Below are positions 33,642-42,500 of a DNA stretch of 64,000 nucleotides, one piece after another (the first letter of the stretch is position 1; each line of letters starts with the position of its first letter). This stretch comes from Kitasatospora xanthocidica (GTDB taxonomy: Bacteria; Actinomycetota; Actinomycetes; Streptomycetales; Streptomycetaceae). A model generated the notes under the pieces. The model made no database searches and was not told where the DNA came from. It worked only from the letters and a program-made list of their open reading frames with translations. A program made the translations under genes and the position numbers. The stretch covers positions 122,546 to 186,545 of the forward strand of contig NZ_BNBY01000015.1 in assembly GCF_014656195.1 (NCBI RefSeq), read 5' to 3'.

Positions 33642-35072
33642 CTAGAGGGGACCGGAGGCGGCTCGGGACCGGCGGGTGCGGGCGGAGCGCAGGGCCGCGC
33701 GGGCGCGGCGGGCCAGGTGGCGCCGGCCGCGGCCGCCTACCGCGGTGGCGCCGCCCAGGGCGGTCGCGCCGCCGCGGTAGGCGGCAGCACCGCGTCCGGC
33801 CGGGGATCCGGCGACGGCCGGAGCGGGTACGGGGGCGGTGCGGCGCCGGGCCACCGTACGGGCGGCGGCCAGGGCGGTGAGGGCGCTGCCGAGGACGGCG
33901 GCCGTCCAGACGGCGGGGGCGAGGCCCGAGCCGCCACCGCTGAGGACGGGCGGGCGGGACCACGGCGGCAGCTGGGAGTCGGCCGCGGCCTCGGCGGCCG
34001 TGGCGGCCTGCCCGGTGGCCGCGCCGGTGGCGGGCCCGGCGGCGGGTCCGGTGGCCGCGCCGGCGGCCGGGGCGGCGGTGTCCGCGACCAGTTGCCCGAC
34101 CGGCTGGACCTTCCCGGCGGCCGCGAAGCCCCAGTCGAGCAGGCTCGCCGCCTCGTCGTACACCTTGCCCTGCGCCTCCGGGTGCATCACCGTGACCAGC
34201 AGGGTGCGGCCGCCCCGCTCGGCGGCGCCGGTGAAGGTGGCGCCGGCGTTGGTGGTGTAGCCGTTCTTGACGCCGATCAGGCCCGGGTACTTGCCGAGCA
34301 GCCGGTCGGTGTTGGCGATGTCGAAGCTGGTGCGCTGGCCGGTCAGCTTGTCCAGCCCGCCCGGGAAGTGCGCGGTACGGGTGGCGCAGTAGGAGCGGAA
34401 GTCGGCGTTGCGCAGGCCGGCGCGGGCGAACAGGGTGAGGTCGTAGGCGGAGGAGACCTGACCGTCCATGTCGTAGCCGTCGGGGGAGAGCACCCGGGTG
34501 TCGTTCGCCTGCAGGGTCCGGGCGCGGGCCTGCATCTCGGTGACGGTCTGCTGGAGGCCGCCGTTCATGTGGGCGAGGACGTGCACGGCGTCGTTGCCGG
34601 AGCTGAGGAAGACGCCCCGCCACAGGTCCTCGACCCGGTACGGCAGGTTCTCCTTGACACCGACCAGGCTGCTGCCGGCGCCGAGGTTGGCGAGCTCGGC
34701 CGGGGTGACCTGGTGCTCCTGCGCGCGGTCGAACTTGGGCAGCACCGTGTCGGCGAACAGCATCTTGAGCGTGCTGGCGGGCGGCATCGGCTGGTGGGCG
34801 TTGCGGGCGGCCAGCACCTCGCCGGTCGCGGCGTCGGCGACCAGCCAGGAACGCCCGGTCAGTTCGGGCGGCAGGGCGGGCGCCCCGCTCAGCGGCGCGA
34901 CCTGGACGTCCGGGCGGCCGAGCCGCTCCCCGCCGACGACCCCGGCGGCGTCCTGCGCGAGGGCGGCGAGGGCCGTCGAGGCGCCGACGGCGAGCACCAG
35001 CGCGGAGGCGGCGGCACCGGCCGCGGCCCTGGTCACGTACGGCGACTTCTGGGATATGCGCGTGGGAGGCAC
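33642..35072 (-). CDS. D-alanyl-D-alanine carboxypeptidase (S11, low-molecular-weight PBP)
   Basis: 476 residues from GTG. The signal peptide is about 1-36. Catalytic motifs are SxxK as STLK (Ser100, Lys103), SGN in FLSSGNDAVHVL and KNG in IGVKNGYTTNAGATF replacing the usual KTG, a substitution that may slightly alter beta-lactam or substrate binding. A Pro/Ala/Thr-rich linker is followed by a C-terminal membrane segment (LAPAVWTAAVLGSALTALAA) and an Arg-rich cytoplasmic end, so it is anchored at the membrane. It trims peptidoglycan pentapeptides. Confidence 0.9.
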   Translation of the reverse strand: MPPTRISQKSPYVTRAAAGAAASALVLAVGASTALAALAQDAAGVVGGERLGRPDVQVAPLSGAPALPPELTGRSWLVADAATGEVLAARNAHQPMPPASTLKMLFADTVLPKFDRAQEHQVTPAELANLGAGSSLVGVKENLPYRVEDLWRGVFLSSGNDAVHVLAHMNGGLQQTVTEMQARARTLQANDTRVLSPDGYDMDGQVSSAYDLTLFARAGLRNADFRSYCATRTAHFPGGLDKLTGQRTSFDIANTDRLLGKYPGLIGVKNGYTTNAGATFTGAAERGGRTLLVTVMHPEAQGKVYDEAASLLDWGFAAAGKVQPVGQLVADTAAPAAGAATGPAAGPATGAATGQAATAAEAAADSQLPPWSRPPVLSGGGSGLAPAVWTAAVLGSALTALAAARTVARRRTAPVPAPAVAGSPAGRGAAAYRGGATALGGATAVGGRGRRHLARRARAALRSARTRRSRAASGPL

Positions 35073-35259
35073 ACGGCGAACGTAACCCGGGTCACCGCCG
35101 CGCCGCCGTGCCTGCTGCTCCGTCCGGAGCCCACGAGGGCCGGGCGCGGCGGACAGGGCGGCGCGGCGGGCGGGGTTCGACGGGTGCACGACTTTGGTGG
35201 TGCCCGGCCGCGCCGAAAGTCGGATGACCGGCCGGTGACGGGTTCCTAGGCTCACGGGT

Positions 35260-35457
35260 ATGAAGACCTTGCTCGGCTACCTCGGTTTCACGCTGATCCT
35301 CGGCGGCGCCTCCGGCCTGCTGTCCGGTTGGCTCGGGGGATTCCGGCTGTTCGGCTTCGTCCGCTTCCTGGTGCCGGAGGGTCACGAGACGGCCGGGTAC
35401 GCCGCGCTGCTGGTGCTGGGCGTCCTGCTGGCGATCCCCGCCGCCCGCCGGGGGTAG
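35260..35457 (+). CDS. Small two-helix membrane protein
   Basis: 65 residues from ATG. Two hydrophobic segments (about 4-28 and 46-61) are separated by a short FRFLVPEGHETAG loop. Function unknown. A hairpin overlaps its stop codon. Confidence 0.7.
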   Translation: MKTLLGYLGFTLILGGASGLLSGWLGGFRLFGFVRFLVPEGHETAGYAALLVLGVLLAIPAARRG

Positions 35458-35468
35458 CCCGGCGGGCG
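35442..35468. terminator. Hairpin overlapping the stop of the small membrane protein gene
   Basis: CGCCCGCCGGG (35442-35452) pairs with CCCGGCGGGCG (35458-35468) between convergent genes. Confidence 0.6.
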
Positions 35469-35493
35469 ACGGGGAGGAGCAGGGCTGGAAGGC

Positions 35494-37308
35494 TCAGAAG
35501 GTGAGGTTCCAGGAGTCGATGGTGCCGGTGTCACCCGAGGCGCCGTCCTTCACCCGGAGCTTCCAGGTGCCGTTCGCCGCGCTGGCGGCGGCGTTGACGG
35601 TGTACGTCTTGGCGACGTCGTCGGCGCTGTCGTTGTCGGCGAAGTCCTCCAGGAGGTAGACCGTGCCGTCGGGGGCGACGAGGGAGAGGACCAGGTCACC
35701 GCGGTAGGTGTGCTTGATGTCCACACCGACCTTGAGCGTGGCGGGCGCGTTGCCGGTGACTCCGGTGACGGTGAGCGCGCTCTCCACCGTGGTGTTGTCG
35801 GGGATCGCCACGTCGGCGGTGTTCTCGAAGTACTTCCCGGCGGGCGGGGTGCTGCCGCCGACGGCCTTCAGCGCGTCGACCTGGCCCTCGCCGAAGAAGC
35901 CGTTGTTGGCGGTGGTGCCGGTGCAGCGGCTGTCGGAGGCGGGGCAGGCCAGGTCGTTGGCCTGGCTCGCCAGCCGGGCCCGGATGTCGGCCGGGGTGAG
36001 CGACGGGTCGGCGCTCGCGATCAGCGCGGCCACCCCGGTGACGTGCGGGGAGGCCATCGAGGTGCCGCTCTTGGTGCCGTACTTGCCGCCGGGCAGGGTC
36101 GAGTAGACGCCGGTGGCGCCGTCCCCGCCGGGCGCCGCCACGTCGATGACGCCCCGGCCGAAGTTGGAGTAGGAGGCCTTGCCGCTGCCGCTGCCCGTGG
36201 CGGCGACGGTCACCACTCCGGGGAGTTCGGTGGGGATGTCGAGGCAGGCGTTGCTGATGGTCCGGGTGACCTTGGTGGAGTCGTTCGGACTCTCGCTGTC
36301 GGTGGTCTTGTTCGCCAGGTCATAATTCGAGTTGCCGGCCGCCGCGACCTGCAGCGAGCCCTTGCCCTCGGCGTACTCCTGGGCGCGCTTGACGCCCTCG
36401 ATGATGGCCGCCTGGTCGAGGTCGTTCGGGCAGTTGAACTGCCAGGGGTCGGTGTAGTAGCTGTTGTTGGTGACCTTGAAGCCGTGGTCGCCGGCCCAGA
36501 CGAAGCCGCAGACGGTGTTCTCGGCGTAGAACAGGGTGCTCGTCGGCTCGGCGATCCGGACCGAGGCGATCTTCACGCCCGGGGCGACGCCGATGACGCC
36601 CTTGCCGTTCTTGGCGGCCGCGATGGTGCCGGCCACGTGGGTGCCGTGGGTGTCCACGTCCCGCCAGGCGCCGCTGCGGGTGTCGGCCTTGCCGTACGCG
36701 CAGGAGGCCGAGTCGGCGGCGTCGAAGTTGGGCGCGAGGTCCTGGTGCTGGTCGTCCACGCCGGTGTCGAGCACGCCGACCTTGACGGACGGGGAGCCGG
36801 TGGTGACGTTCCAGGCCTGGTCGGCCTTGATCTGGGTCATGTCCCAGCGGTTGGACTCGGTGAGCGTGGTGGCCGACTGGGCCGGGTTGGCGGGCAGCGC
36901 CGGGTTGTAGGCGTCGGCCGGCACGTCCGAGGTGCGGGTCGCGCCGACCTGCTGGATGCCGGCGACGGTCCGCAGCGCGGCGGCGAAGCCGGCGGCGGTC
37001 GAGTGGGCGACGATGACGCCGATCGGGTCGTAACTCGCGAAGACCGTACCGCCCTTGGCCGCGACGGCGGTCTTGGCGGCGGCGACGTCGGCGGGTGCGC
37101 TGATCACCAGGTAGGCGCGGGTGCCGGCGGCCCAGCCGGCCGCGGTGCCCGCGACGGCGGGGGCCTGGACGGCGGCGGGCGCCGCGACGGCGCCGGGGAC
37201 GGCCGGGGTGGTGGCCGCGAACGCGGCGGGGGTGGCGAGCGCCATGGCCGAGAGCACGGCGAGGGCTGCGGCCGGGCGGCCGAGCCGCCGGGATATCAGG
37301 GGTGACAC
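35494..37308 (-). CDS. Secreted subtilisin-like serine protease with C-terminal P-domain
   Basis: 604 residues from a GTG after GGAGG; an ATG further upstream would add an implausible leader. A signal peptide (about 1-35) and an Ala-rich propeptide with an I9-like fold precede the S8 domain with a full triad: Asp181 (GVLDTGVDD), His221 (DTHGTHVAGT) and Ser417 (GTSMASPHV); the oxyanion Asn is in AAAGNSNYD. A P/homoB domain (about 505-604: VAIPDNTTVESALTV through TGTIDSWNLTF) stabilises or targets the enzyme. Likely an extracellular protease, on the same strand as the TetR gene. Confidence 0.93.
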   Translation of the reverse strand: MSPLISRRLGRPAAALAVLSAMALATPAAFAATTPAVPGAVAAPAAVQAPAVAGTAAGWAAGTRAYLVISAPADVAAAKTAVAAKGGTVFASYDPIGVIVAHSTAAGFAAALRTVAGIQQVGATRTSDVPADAYNPALPANPAQSATTLTESNRWDMTQIKADQAWNVTTGSPSVKVGVLDTGVDDQHQDLAPNFDAADSASCAYGKADTRSGAWRDVDTHGTHVAGTIAAAKNGKGVIGVAPGVKIASVRIAEPTSTLFYAENTVCGFVWAGDHGFKVTNNSYYTDPWQFNCPNDLDQAAIIEGVKRAQEYAEGKGSLQVAAAGNSNYDLANKTTDSESPNDSTKVTRTISNACLDIPTELPGVVTVAATGSGSGKASYSNFGRGVIDVAAPGGDGATGVYSTLPGGKYGTKSGTSMASPHVTGVAALIASADPSLTPADIRARLASQANDLACPASDSRCTGTTANNGFFGEGQVDALKAVGGSTPPAGKYFENTADVAIPDNTTVESALTVTGVTGNAPATLKVGVDIKHTYRGDLVLSLVAPDGTVYLLEDFADNDSADDVAKTYTVNAAASAANGTWKLRVKDGASGDTGTIDSWNLTF

Positions 37309-37415
37309 GTGTCCTCCGATTCGGCCCGCGCGTGAGGGGGATCGCACGGGAATTGAAGGAAACATGCCAGATGGGGGAGGTCTTGGGGAAGACTTTACGC
37401 CTGATGACTTTTCAC

Positions 37416-37432
37416 GGAAACGTTACGTTTTC
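37416..37432. promoter_or_regulatory. 17-bp near-perfect palindrome upstream of the subtilase gene
   Basis: GGAAACGTTACGTTTTC has 8-bp arms with one mismatch around a central T. It resembles LacI-family operators and lies about 110 bp upstream of the protease start, in an unusually AT-rich patch. No LacI-type gene is in the window. Confidence 0.45.
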
Positions 37433-37486
37433 ATGTCGCGGGCACCGCGACCCCGGTCGGACGGCCCGTCTGTCGCCGGGGGAGGG

Positions 37487-38254
37487 TCAGCGGGCCGCCG
37501 CGATGCCGTCGAGCAGGATGGCGAGGCCGGTGCGGAAGGCTTCTCGGTGGCTGTCCTCGGGGGCGGAGCCGGGGGTGTCGGCGGGGGCGCTCTGCAGGCC
37601 GGTGAGGAGGGGGAAGCGGTCGGTGAAGTCCGGTGCCAGTTCGGCGAGTCGGGTGGACCGGGCGATCCACCAGTCCTCGTCGGTGACCCCGGTGACGGCG
37701 GCCGCGGCGCGGGTCTCGGCGGTGGCGGCGGCGAGGCCGCGGACGAACTGCCAGAGGGCGGCGACCGCCCCGCGCAGCCGCCGCGGCGGCAGGCCGGCGG
37801 GCTGAAGGGCGCGCAGCAGGGTTTCCATCGCGGCGAGTTCGGCGGGGCCGAGGACCGGGCGGGCCTGGGAGACCTGGAGCACCCAGGGGTGGCGCAGGTA
37901 GCAGGCGTGCAGTTCCTCGGCCCAGACCGTGACGGCCTCCCGCCAGTCGTCCGCCGTCGGGGGGCCGGCCGGGAGCTCGGCGAGGGCCCGGTCGTGCATC
38001 AGGTCGAGGAGTTCGGCCTTTCCGGGCACGTACGTGTAGAGCGCCATCGCGGTGCGGCCGAGTCGTTCGCCCACGGCGCGCATGGAGAGCGCGGCCATGC
38101 CCTCGGCGTCGGCCACCGCGATTCCGGCGGACACGATCGCGTCCACACTCAGGCCCGGTTTGGGGCCGCTGCGTCCGGTGCGCGGTTCCTCGGGCGCGCC
38201 CCACAGCAGGGCGAGCGAGCGGTGGGCGTCGCCCTGCCCGGCGTAGACGGTCAT
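37487..38254 (-). CDS. TetR-family repressor (TetR_C type)
   Basis: 255 residues. The helix-turn-helix region (about 37-82) reads IVSAGIAVADAEGMAALSMR then VGERLGRTAMALYTYVPGKAE; the C-terminal ligand domain has WAEELHACYLRHPWVLQVSQ as in TetR_C-type regulators. It is divergent from the siderophore-interacting protein gene, and the 81-bp gap holds two copies of an 11-bp palindrome, so it very likely represses itself and that gene. The ligand is unknown. Confidence 0.9.
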   Translation of the reverse strand: MTVYAGQGDAHRSLALLWGAPEEPRTGRSGPKPGLSVDAIVSAGIAVADAEGMAALSMRAVGERLGRTAMALYTYVPGKAELLDLMHDRALAELPAGPPTADDWREAVTVWAEELHACYLRHPWVLQVSQARPVLGPAELAAMETLLRALQPAGLPPRRLRGAVAALWQFVRGLAAATAETRAAAAVTGVTDEDWWIARSTRLAELAPDFTDRFPLLTGLQSAPADTPGSAPEDSHREAFRTGLAILLDGIAAAR

Positions 38255-38265
38255 CCAGCATCTCC

Positions 38266-38310
38266 TTATGGCGTAAAGTATCGCCTCCGCGGCAACTCTT
38301 TATGCCGTAA
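38266..38310. promoter_or_regulatory. Twin TetR operators between the TetR and siderophore-interacting genes
   Basis: TTATGGCGTAA (38266-38276) and TTATGCCGTAA (38300-38310) both fit the palindrome TTAYGSCRTAA, 34 bp apart. They are AT-rich islands in GC-rich DNA, squarely between the divergent starts. Confidence 0.7.
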
Positions 38311-38335
38311 GGTTACCAACCGAAGGGGTTTCGCG

Positions 38336-39187
38336 ATGACATTGCCCGTCACCTTCGTCGAAGTCGTCGAGGTCCGCCGGATCACGCCGCGCACCGCCCG
38401 GATCACCTTCGCGGCCGAGGAACTCGCCGACACCGTCGGCACCACCCCCGACCAGCAGCTCAAGCTCTGCTTCCCCCGCCCCGGGCAGGCCGAGCCGGTA
38501 CTGCCCGCGCCGCAGGACGACCCGATGGGCTGGTACCGGGCCTACCTGGCGATCCCGGAGGCCGACCGCCCCCTGATGCGCAGCTTCACGCTGCGCCGCA
38601 GGCGCCCCGGCGCCCGGCTGGTCGAGATCGACTTCGTGCTGCACGGCGACACCGGACCGGCCGCCGCCTGGGCGCTGCGCGCGGCGCCGGGGCAGCGGCT
38701 CGGCATGGTCGGCCCGTCCGCGCTGTACGCCCCGCCGGTCCCGTTCGCCGAGGCCGCGGCGGCCGCCGACTGGGTGCTGCTGGCCGGGGACGAGACCGCG
38801 CTGCCCGCGCTCGCGACGCTGGTCGGGGCGCTGCCCGCCGGGGTCCGGGCGCTCGCGTACGTCGAGGTCGAGGACGCGGCCGAGCGGCATCCGCTGGAGA
38901 GCCGCGCCGACCTCGCCGTGCATTGGCTGCACCGGGACGGTGCCGCCCCGGGAGCCGTACTGGCCGGGGCCGTCCGGGCCGCCGAGCTGCCGGCCGGCAC
39001 GCCGTACGCCTGGCTGGCGGGGGAGGCGGGCGCGGTCCGGGCGCTGCGCCGCCACCTGGTGGAGGAGCGCGGGGTGCCGAAGCCGTCCGTCGACTTCACC
39101 GGGTACTGGCGCCACCGGCTGACCCAGGACGACGCGCCCACCGCCGAGGACCTGGCGGACGCTCAGGAGCGGCTGGCCGGGTCCTGA
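38336..39187 (+). CDS. Siderophore-interacting protein (flavin-dependent ferric-siderophore reductase)
   Basis: 283 residues. An FAD-binding domain (MRSFTLRRRRPGARLVEIDF, with the RxYT/S-type flavin motif as RSFT, then FVLHGDTGPAAAWALRA) precedes the NAD(P)H domain with LLAGDETALPALATLV and a C-terminal TGYWRHRLT typical of SIP/ViuB proteins. It releases iron by reducing ferric siderophores in the cytoplasm. It is divergent from a TetR regulator with shared operators; no Fur/IdeR-like box was noticed. Confidence 0.92.
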   Translation: MTLPVTFVEVVEVRRITPRTARITFAAEELADTVGTTPDQQLKLCFPRPGQAEPVLPAPQDDPMGWYRAYLAIPEADRPLMRSFTLRRRRPGARLVEIDFVLHGDTGPAAAWALRAAPGQRLGMVGPSALYAPPVPFAEAAAAADWVLLAGDETALPALATLVGALPAGVRALAYVEVEDAAERHPLESRADLAVHWLHRDGAAPGAVLAGAVRAAELPAGTPYAWLAGEAGAVRALRRHLVEERGVPKPSVDFTGYWRHRLTQDDAPTAEDLADAQERLAGS

Positions 39188-39590
39188 TTCCTCGCGGCGG
39201 CCGGCGCGCGCCGGGCCGGCCGCCGCGCCCCGGTGTCCGCGCGCCGGTTTCCGATGCCGGTTTCCCGCGTCGGTTCCCGCGCCGGTTTCCCCGCGGCGCG
39301 GCGGGGAAGGGATTGTCGGCAGGGGCAGGGAATGTCGCGGTGTCGACAAGTGGTCACCCGGTGGCGAGGGTTCGCCACTGTCCAGAGTCCGCCACCGGAA
39401 TCCCCGGTACGGGGGTGTTCGGGGCCGCGCAGGGCCGATCGGCTGAAAGATGTGGATTCGGCCCGATTTCCGCCGTGAATTTTACTGAACGATGGTCAAC
39501 TTTACTTTCTGATGGGGATTTACCCCCTTGTCGTGATCGTGTCCAGCTGCGTTGGATTGCGTCATCCATTCATCTGACGAAAGGATGTCC
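39188..39590. promoter_or_regulatory. Upstream region of the large protease with two repeat arrays
   Basis: No gene is seen in these 400 bp. CCGGTTTCC-like units recur at 39244, 39257, 39270 (variant) and 39282, about 13 bp apart. Nearer the gene, TTTACTGAACGATGG (39481-39495) and TTTACTTTCTGATGG (39501-39515) are direct repeats spaced by 20 bp in an AT-rich patch, a candidate activator or repressor site. Confidence 0.4.
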
Positions 39591-42500
39591 ATGATCGGCT
39601 GGCGGAAAGCCCAGCTCACCGTTGGCGTCACAGTCACCGCCGCGTCCATGATCCTGAGCCTCGGGACCATCGCCGACGCGGCACCGGCCCCGGACCCGCA
39701 GAACGCCCCGACGGCGTCCGCGGACGGGACCCCGGTGCCCGTGATCGTGATCCTGAAGGACCAGATAGCGGACGCCCCGGCTGACCACGGTCACCTGGGA
39801 GCCCGCCAGCAGAAGGCCGCCAGCTCGCAGGCGCCGCTGCTGAACCGGGTGAAGGCCAACGGCGGTACGAACGTCAAGTCCTTCGTGGTCGGCAACGCCT
39901 TCTCGGCCACGGTCAGCCCCGCCCTGCGCGCCCAGCTGCAGGCGGACCCGGCCGTCTCCTCCGTGGTGGCGGACACCCAGGTCCAGGTCGCCCCGGCGGC
40001 CGCCGGCGCGGCGAAGAAGGCCGCCAAGGACGCCGCCGCCGCGGACGCGGCCGGTGCGAAGGCGCCCAAGGCCGCCGCGGCACCGCAGGCCGTTACGGGC
40101 AGCAACGGTCAGGGCGCCGAGGAGAACGCGACCAACACGGTCTGCCCCTCCGACCCGAGCAAGCCGCTGCTGGAGCCCGAGGGCCTCTACTCGACCCGGG
40201 CCTACACCGGCAACGGCAAGCCCGGCGTGGAGAACCTGGCCACCGGCAAGGGCGTCAAGGTCGCCTACATCGCGGACGGCCTCGACCCGAACAACCCGGA
40301 CTTCATCCGGGCCGACGGCTCGCACGCCGTGGTCGACTACCAGGACTTCGCGGGTGACGGCTGGGACGCTCCGACCGGCGCGGCGGAGGCCTTCGGCGAC
40401 GCCTCGGCGGTCATCGCCCAGGGCCGCCAGGTCTACGACGTCTCGCAGTTCGTCAACGCCTCGCACCCGCTGCCGGCCGGCTGCAACATCCGCATCCGCG
40501 GCCTCGCCCCGGACGCCGACCTGGTCGCCCTGAAGGCCGGCGGCGAGCTGATGTCCAACTCGTCGATCCTGCAGTCGATCGACTACGCGGTGCGGGTCGC
40601 CCACGTGGACGTGCTCAACGAGTCCTTCGGCGGCAACGTCACCCCGGACAGCGGCGCGCACGACACCATCTCGCTCTTCAACGAGCAGGCCGTCAAGGCC
40701 GGTGTCACCGTCGCCGTCTCCTCCGGCGACGCCGGCATCAGCGGCACCGTGGGCACGCCGTCCACCGATCCGTCCGTGATCTCGGTCGGTGCCTCCACCG
40801 ACAACCAGAACTACCAGCAGACCGGTTACGCGGCCGCCCAGTTCTCCAACAAGACCTGGAGCAACAGCCGGATCTCCGCGCTCTCCTCCGGCGGCTTCAC
40901 CCAGGCCGGCCGTACGGTCGACCTGGTCGCCCCGGGCGAGTCGGACTGGGCGCTCTGCACCCCCGACACCGCCAAGTACCAGGACTGCACGGGCTTCAAC
41001 GGCAAGCCCTCGCCGATCCAGCCCTTCGGCGGCACCAGCCAGTCGGCCCCGTTCGTCACCGGCGCCGCGGCCCTGGTCATCCAGGCCTACCGCGACACCC
41101 ACGGCGGCGACTCGCCCAAGCCGGCGCTGGTGAAGAAGTTCCTCACCGGCACCGCCACCGACCTCGGCATCCCGGCCGAGGAGCAGGGCGCCGGCCTGCT
41201 GAACGTCCGCGCCGCCGTCGAGGCCGCCCGCGGCTACGACGACGGGGACGGCACCCCGGGCGCCAACACCGTGGTGGTCAACACCGGCCAGGTCGACATC
41301 GCCGGCGCCCCCGGCTCGACCCACACCACCGACGTGTCCGTCACCAACACCAGTGACGAGCCCCAGACGGTGAGCGCCGCGACCCGCGGCTTCGTCCCGC
41401 AGGCGAGCAACCGGCAGACCGTCCAGCTGGACTCCTCCTCGACGGACACCTTCAAGTACGCCACCAACGGCACGGACTGGGTGCAGAAGCAGGTCAAGTT
41501 CACCGTCCCGGCCGGTGCCGACCGCCTCGCGGCCTCGATCGCCTGGCACGGCGCGCCGAACCCGGTCACCAACGGCCCGGTGGTCCGCATGACGCTGCTC
41601 GACCCGTCGGGCCGCTTCGAGACCAACACCCGTCCGCAGGGCGGCGCCACCCCGGCCGACTTCGGCCTGGTGGACGTCCCGCACCCGGTGGCCGGCGAGT
41701 GGACCGCGATCCTCTACACCCCGGCGGGCAAGAACGGTTTCACCGGCCCGGTCCAGCTCGGCACCGCCACCCAGCGGGCCGTTCCGGCCGGCGGCGTGAG
41801 CCCGAGCACCACCGAGCTGAAGCCCGGTCAGACCAAGACCCTCAAGGTCCAGCTGACCACCCCGGCGACCAGCGGTGACTCCAGCGAGGCGATCACCGTC
41901 TCCAGCTCCAACGGCAACACCACCAGTGTCCCGGTCACGCTGCGCAGCCTCGTCCCGGTCAACCAGGGCAAGGGCACCTTCACCGGCACCATCACCGGTG
42001 GCAACGGCCGCAGCGCCTCGCCGACGCAGAGCTTCACCTACGGCTTCGACGTCCCGAAGGGCCAGAAGGACCTGCGGGTCGGCGTCACCGTCGGCAAGGA
42101 CTCCAACCTGCTCATGCAGGGCGCGCTGATCAGCCCGAACGGCACCCCGATCGACATCGAGGGCAACGGGCAGTTCGACGCCCAGGGCACCCTGACCGGC
42201 ACCGCGCCCGGCGTCTCGGCCACCACCGTCAACCCGGCCGCCGGCCACTGGCGGTTCGTCCTGAACGTGCTCGGCCCGGTCAGCGGCGAGCAGCTCGCCC
42301 AGGACTTCGCCGGCACCGTCGCGTTCAACCAGAACCAGGCCACCGCGGCCGGGCTGCCGAACGACGCGCGCACCAAGCTGGCGGCCGGCAAGCCGGTCAC
42401 CGTCCAGGTGAACTACACCAACAACACCGTCGCCGCCCAGAAGATCTCGGCCGACGGCCGGCTGGACCGCCGGGTGGACCTGCCGCTGGTGCCGCAGGGC

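Noticed and set aside
33737..33937. Small minus-strand ORF inside the carboxypeptidase gene
   Set aside because: It is a shifted-frame shadow of the Ala/Arg-rich C-terminus.
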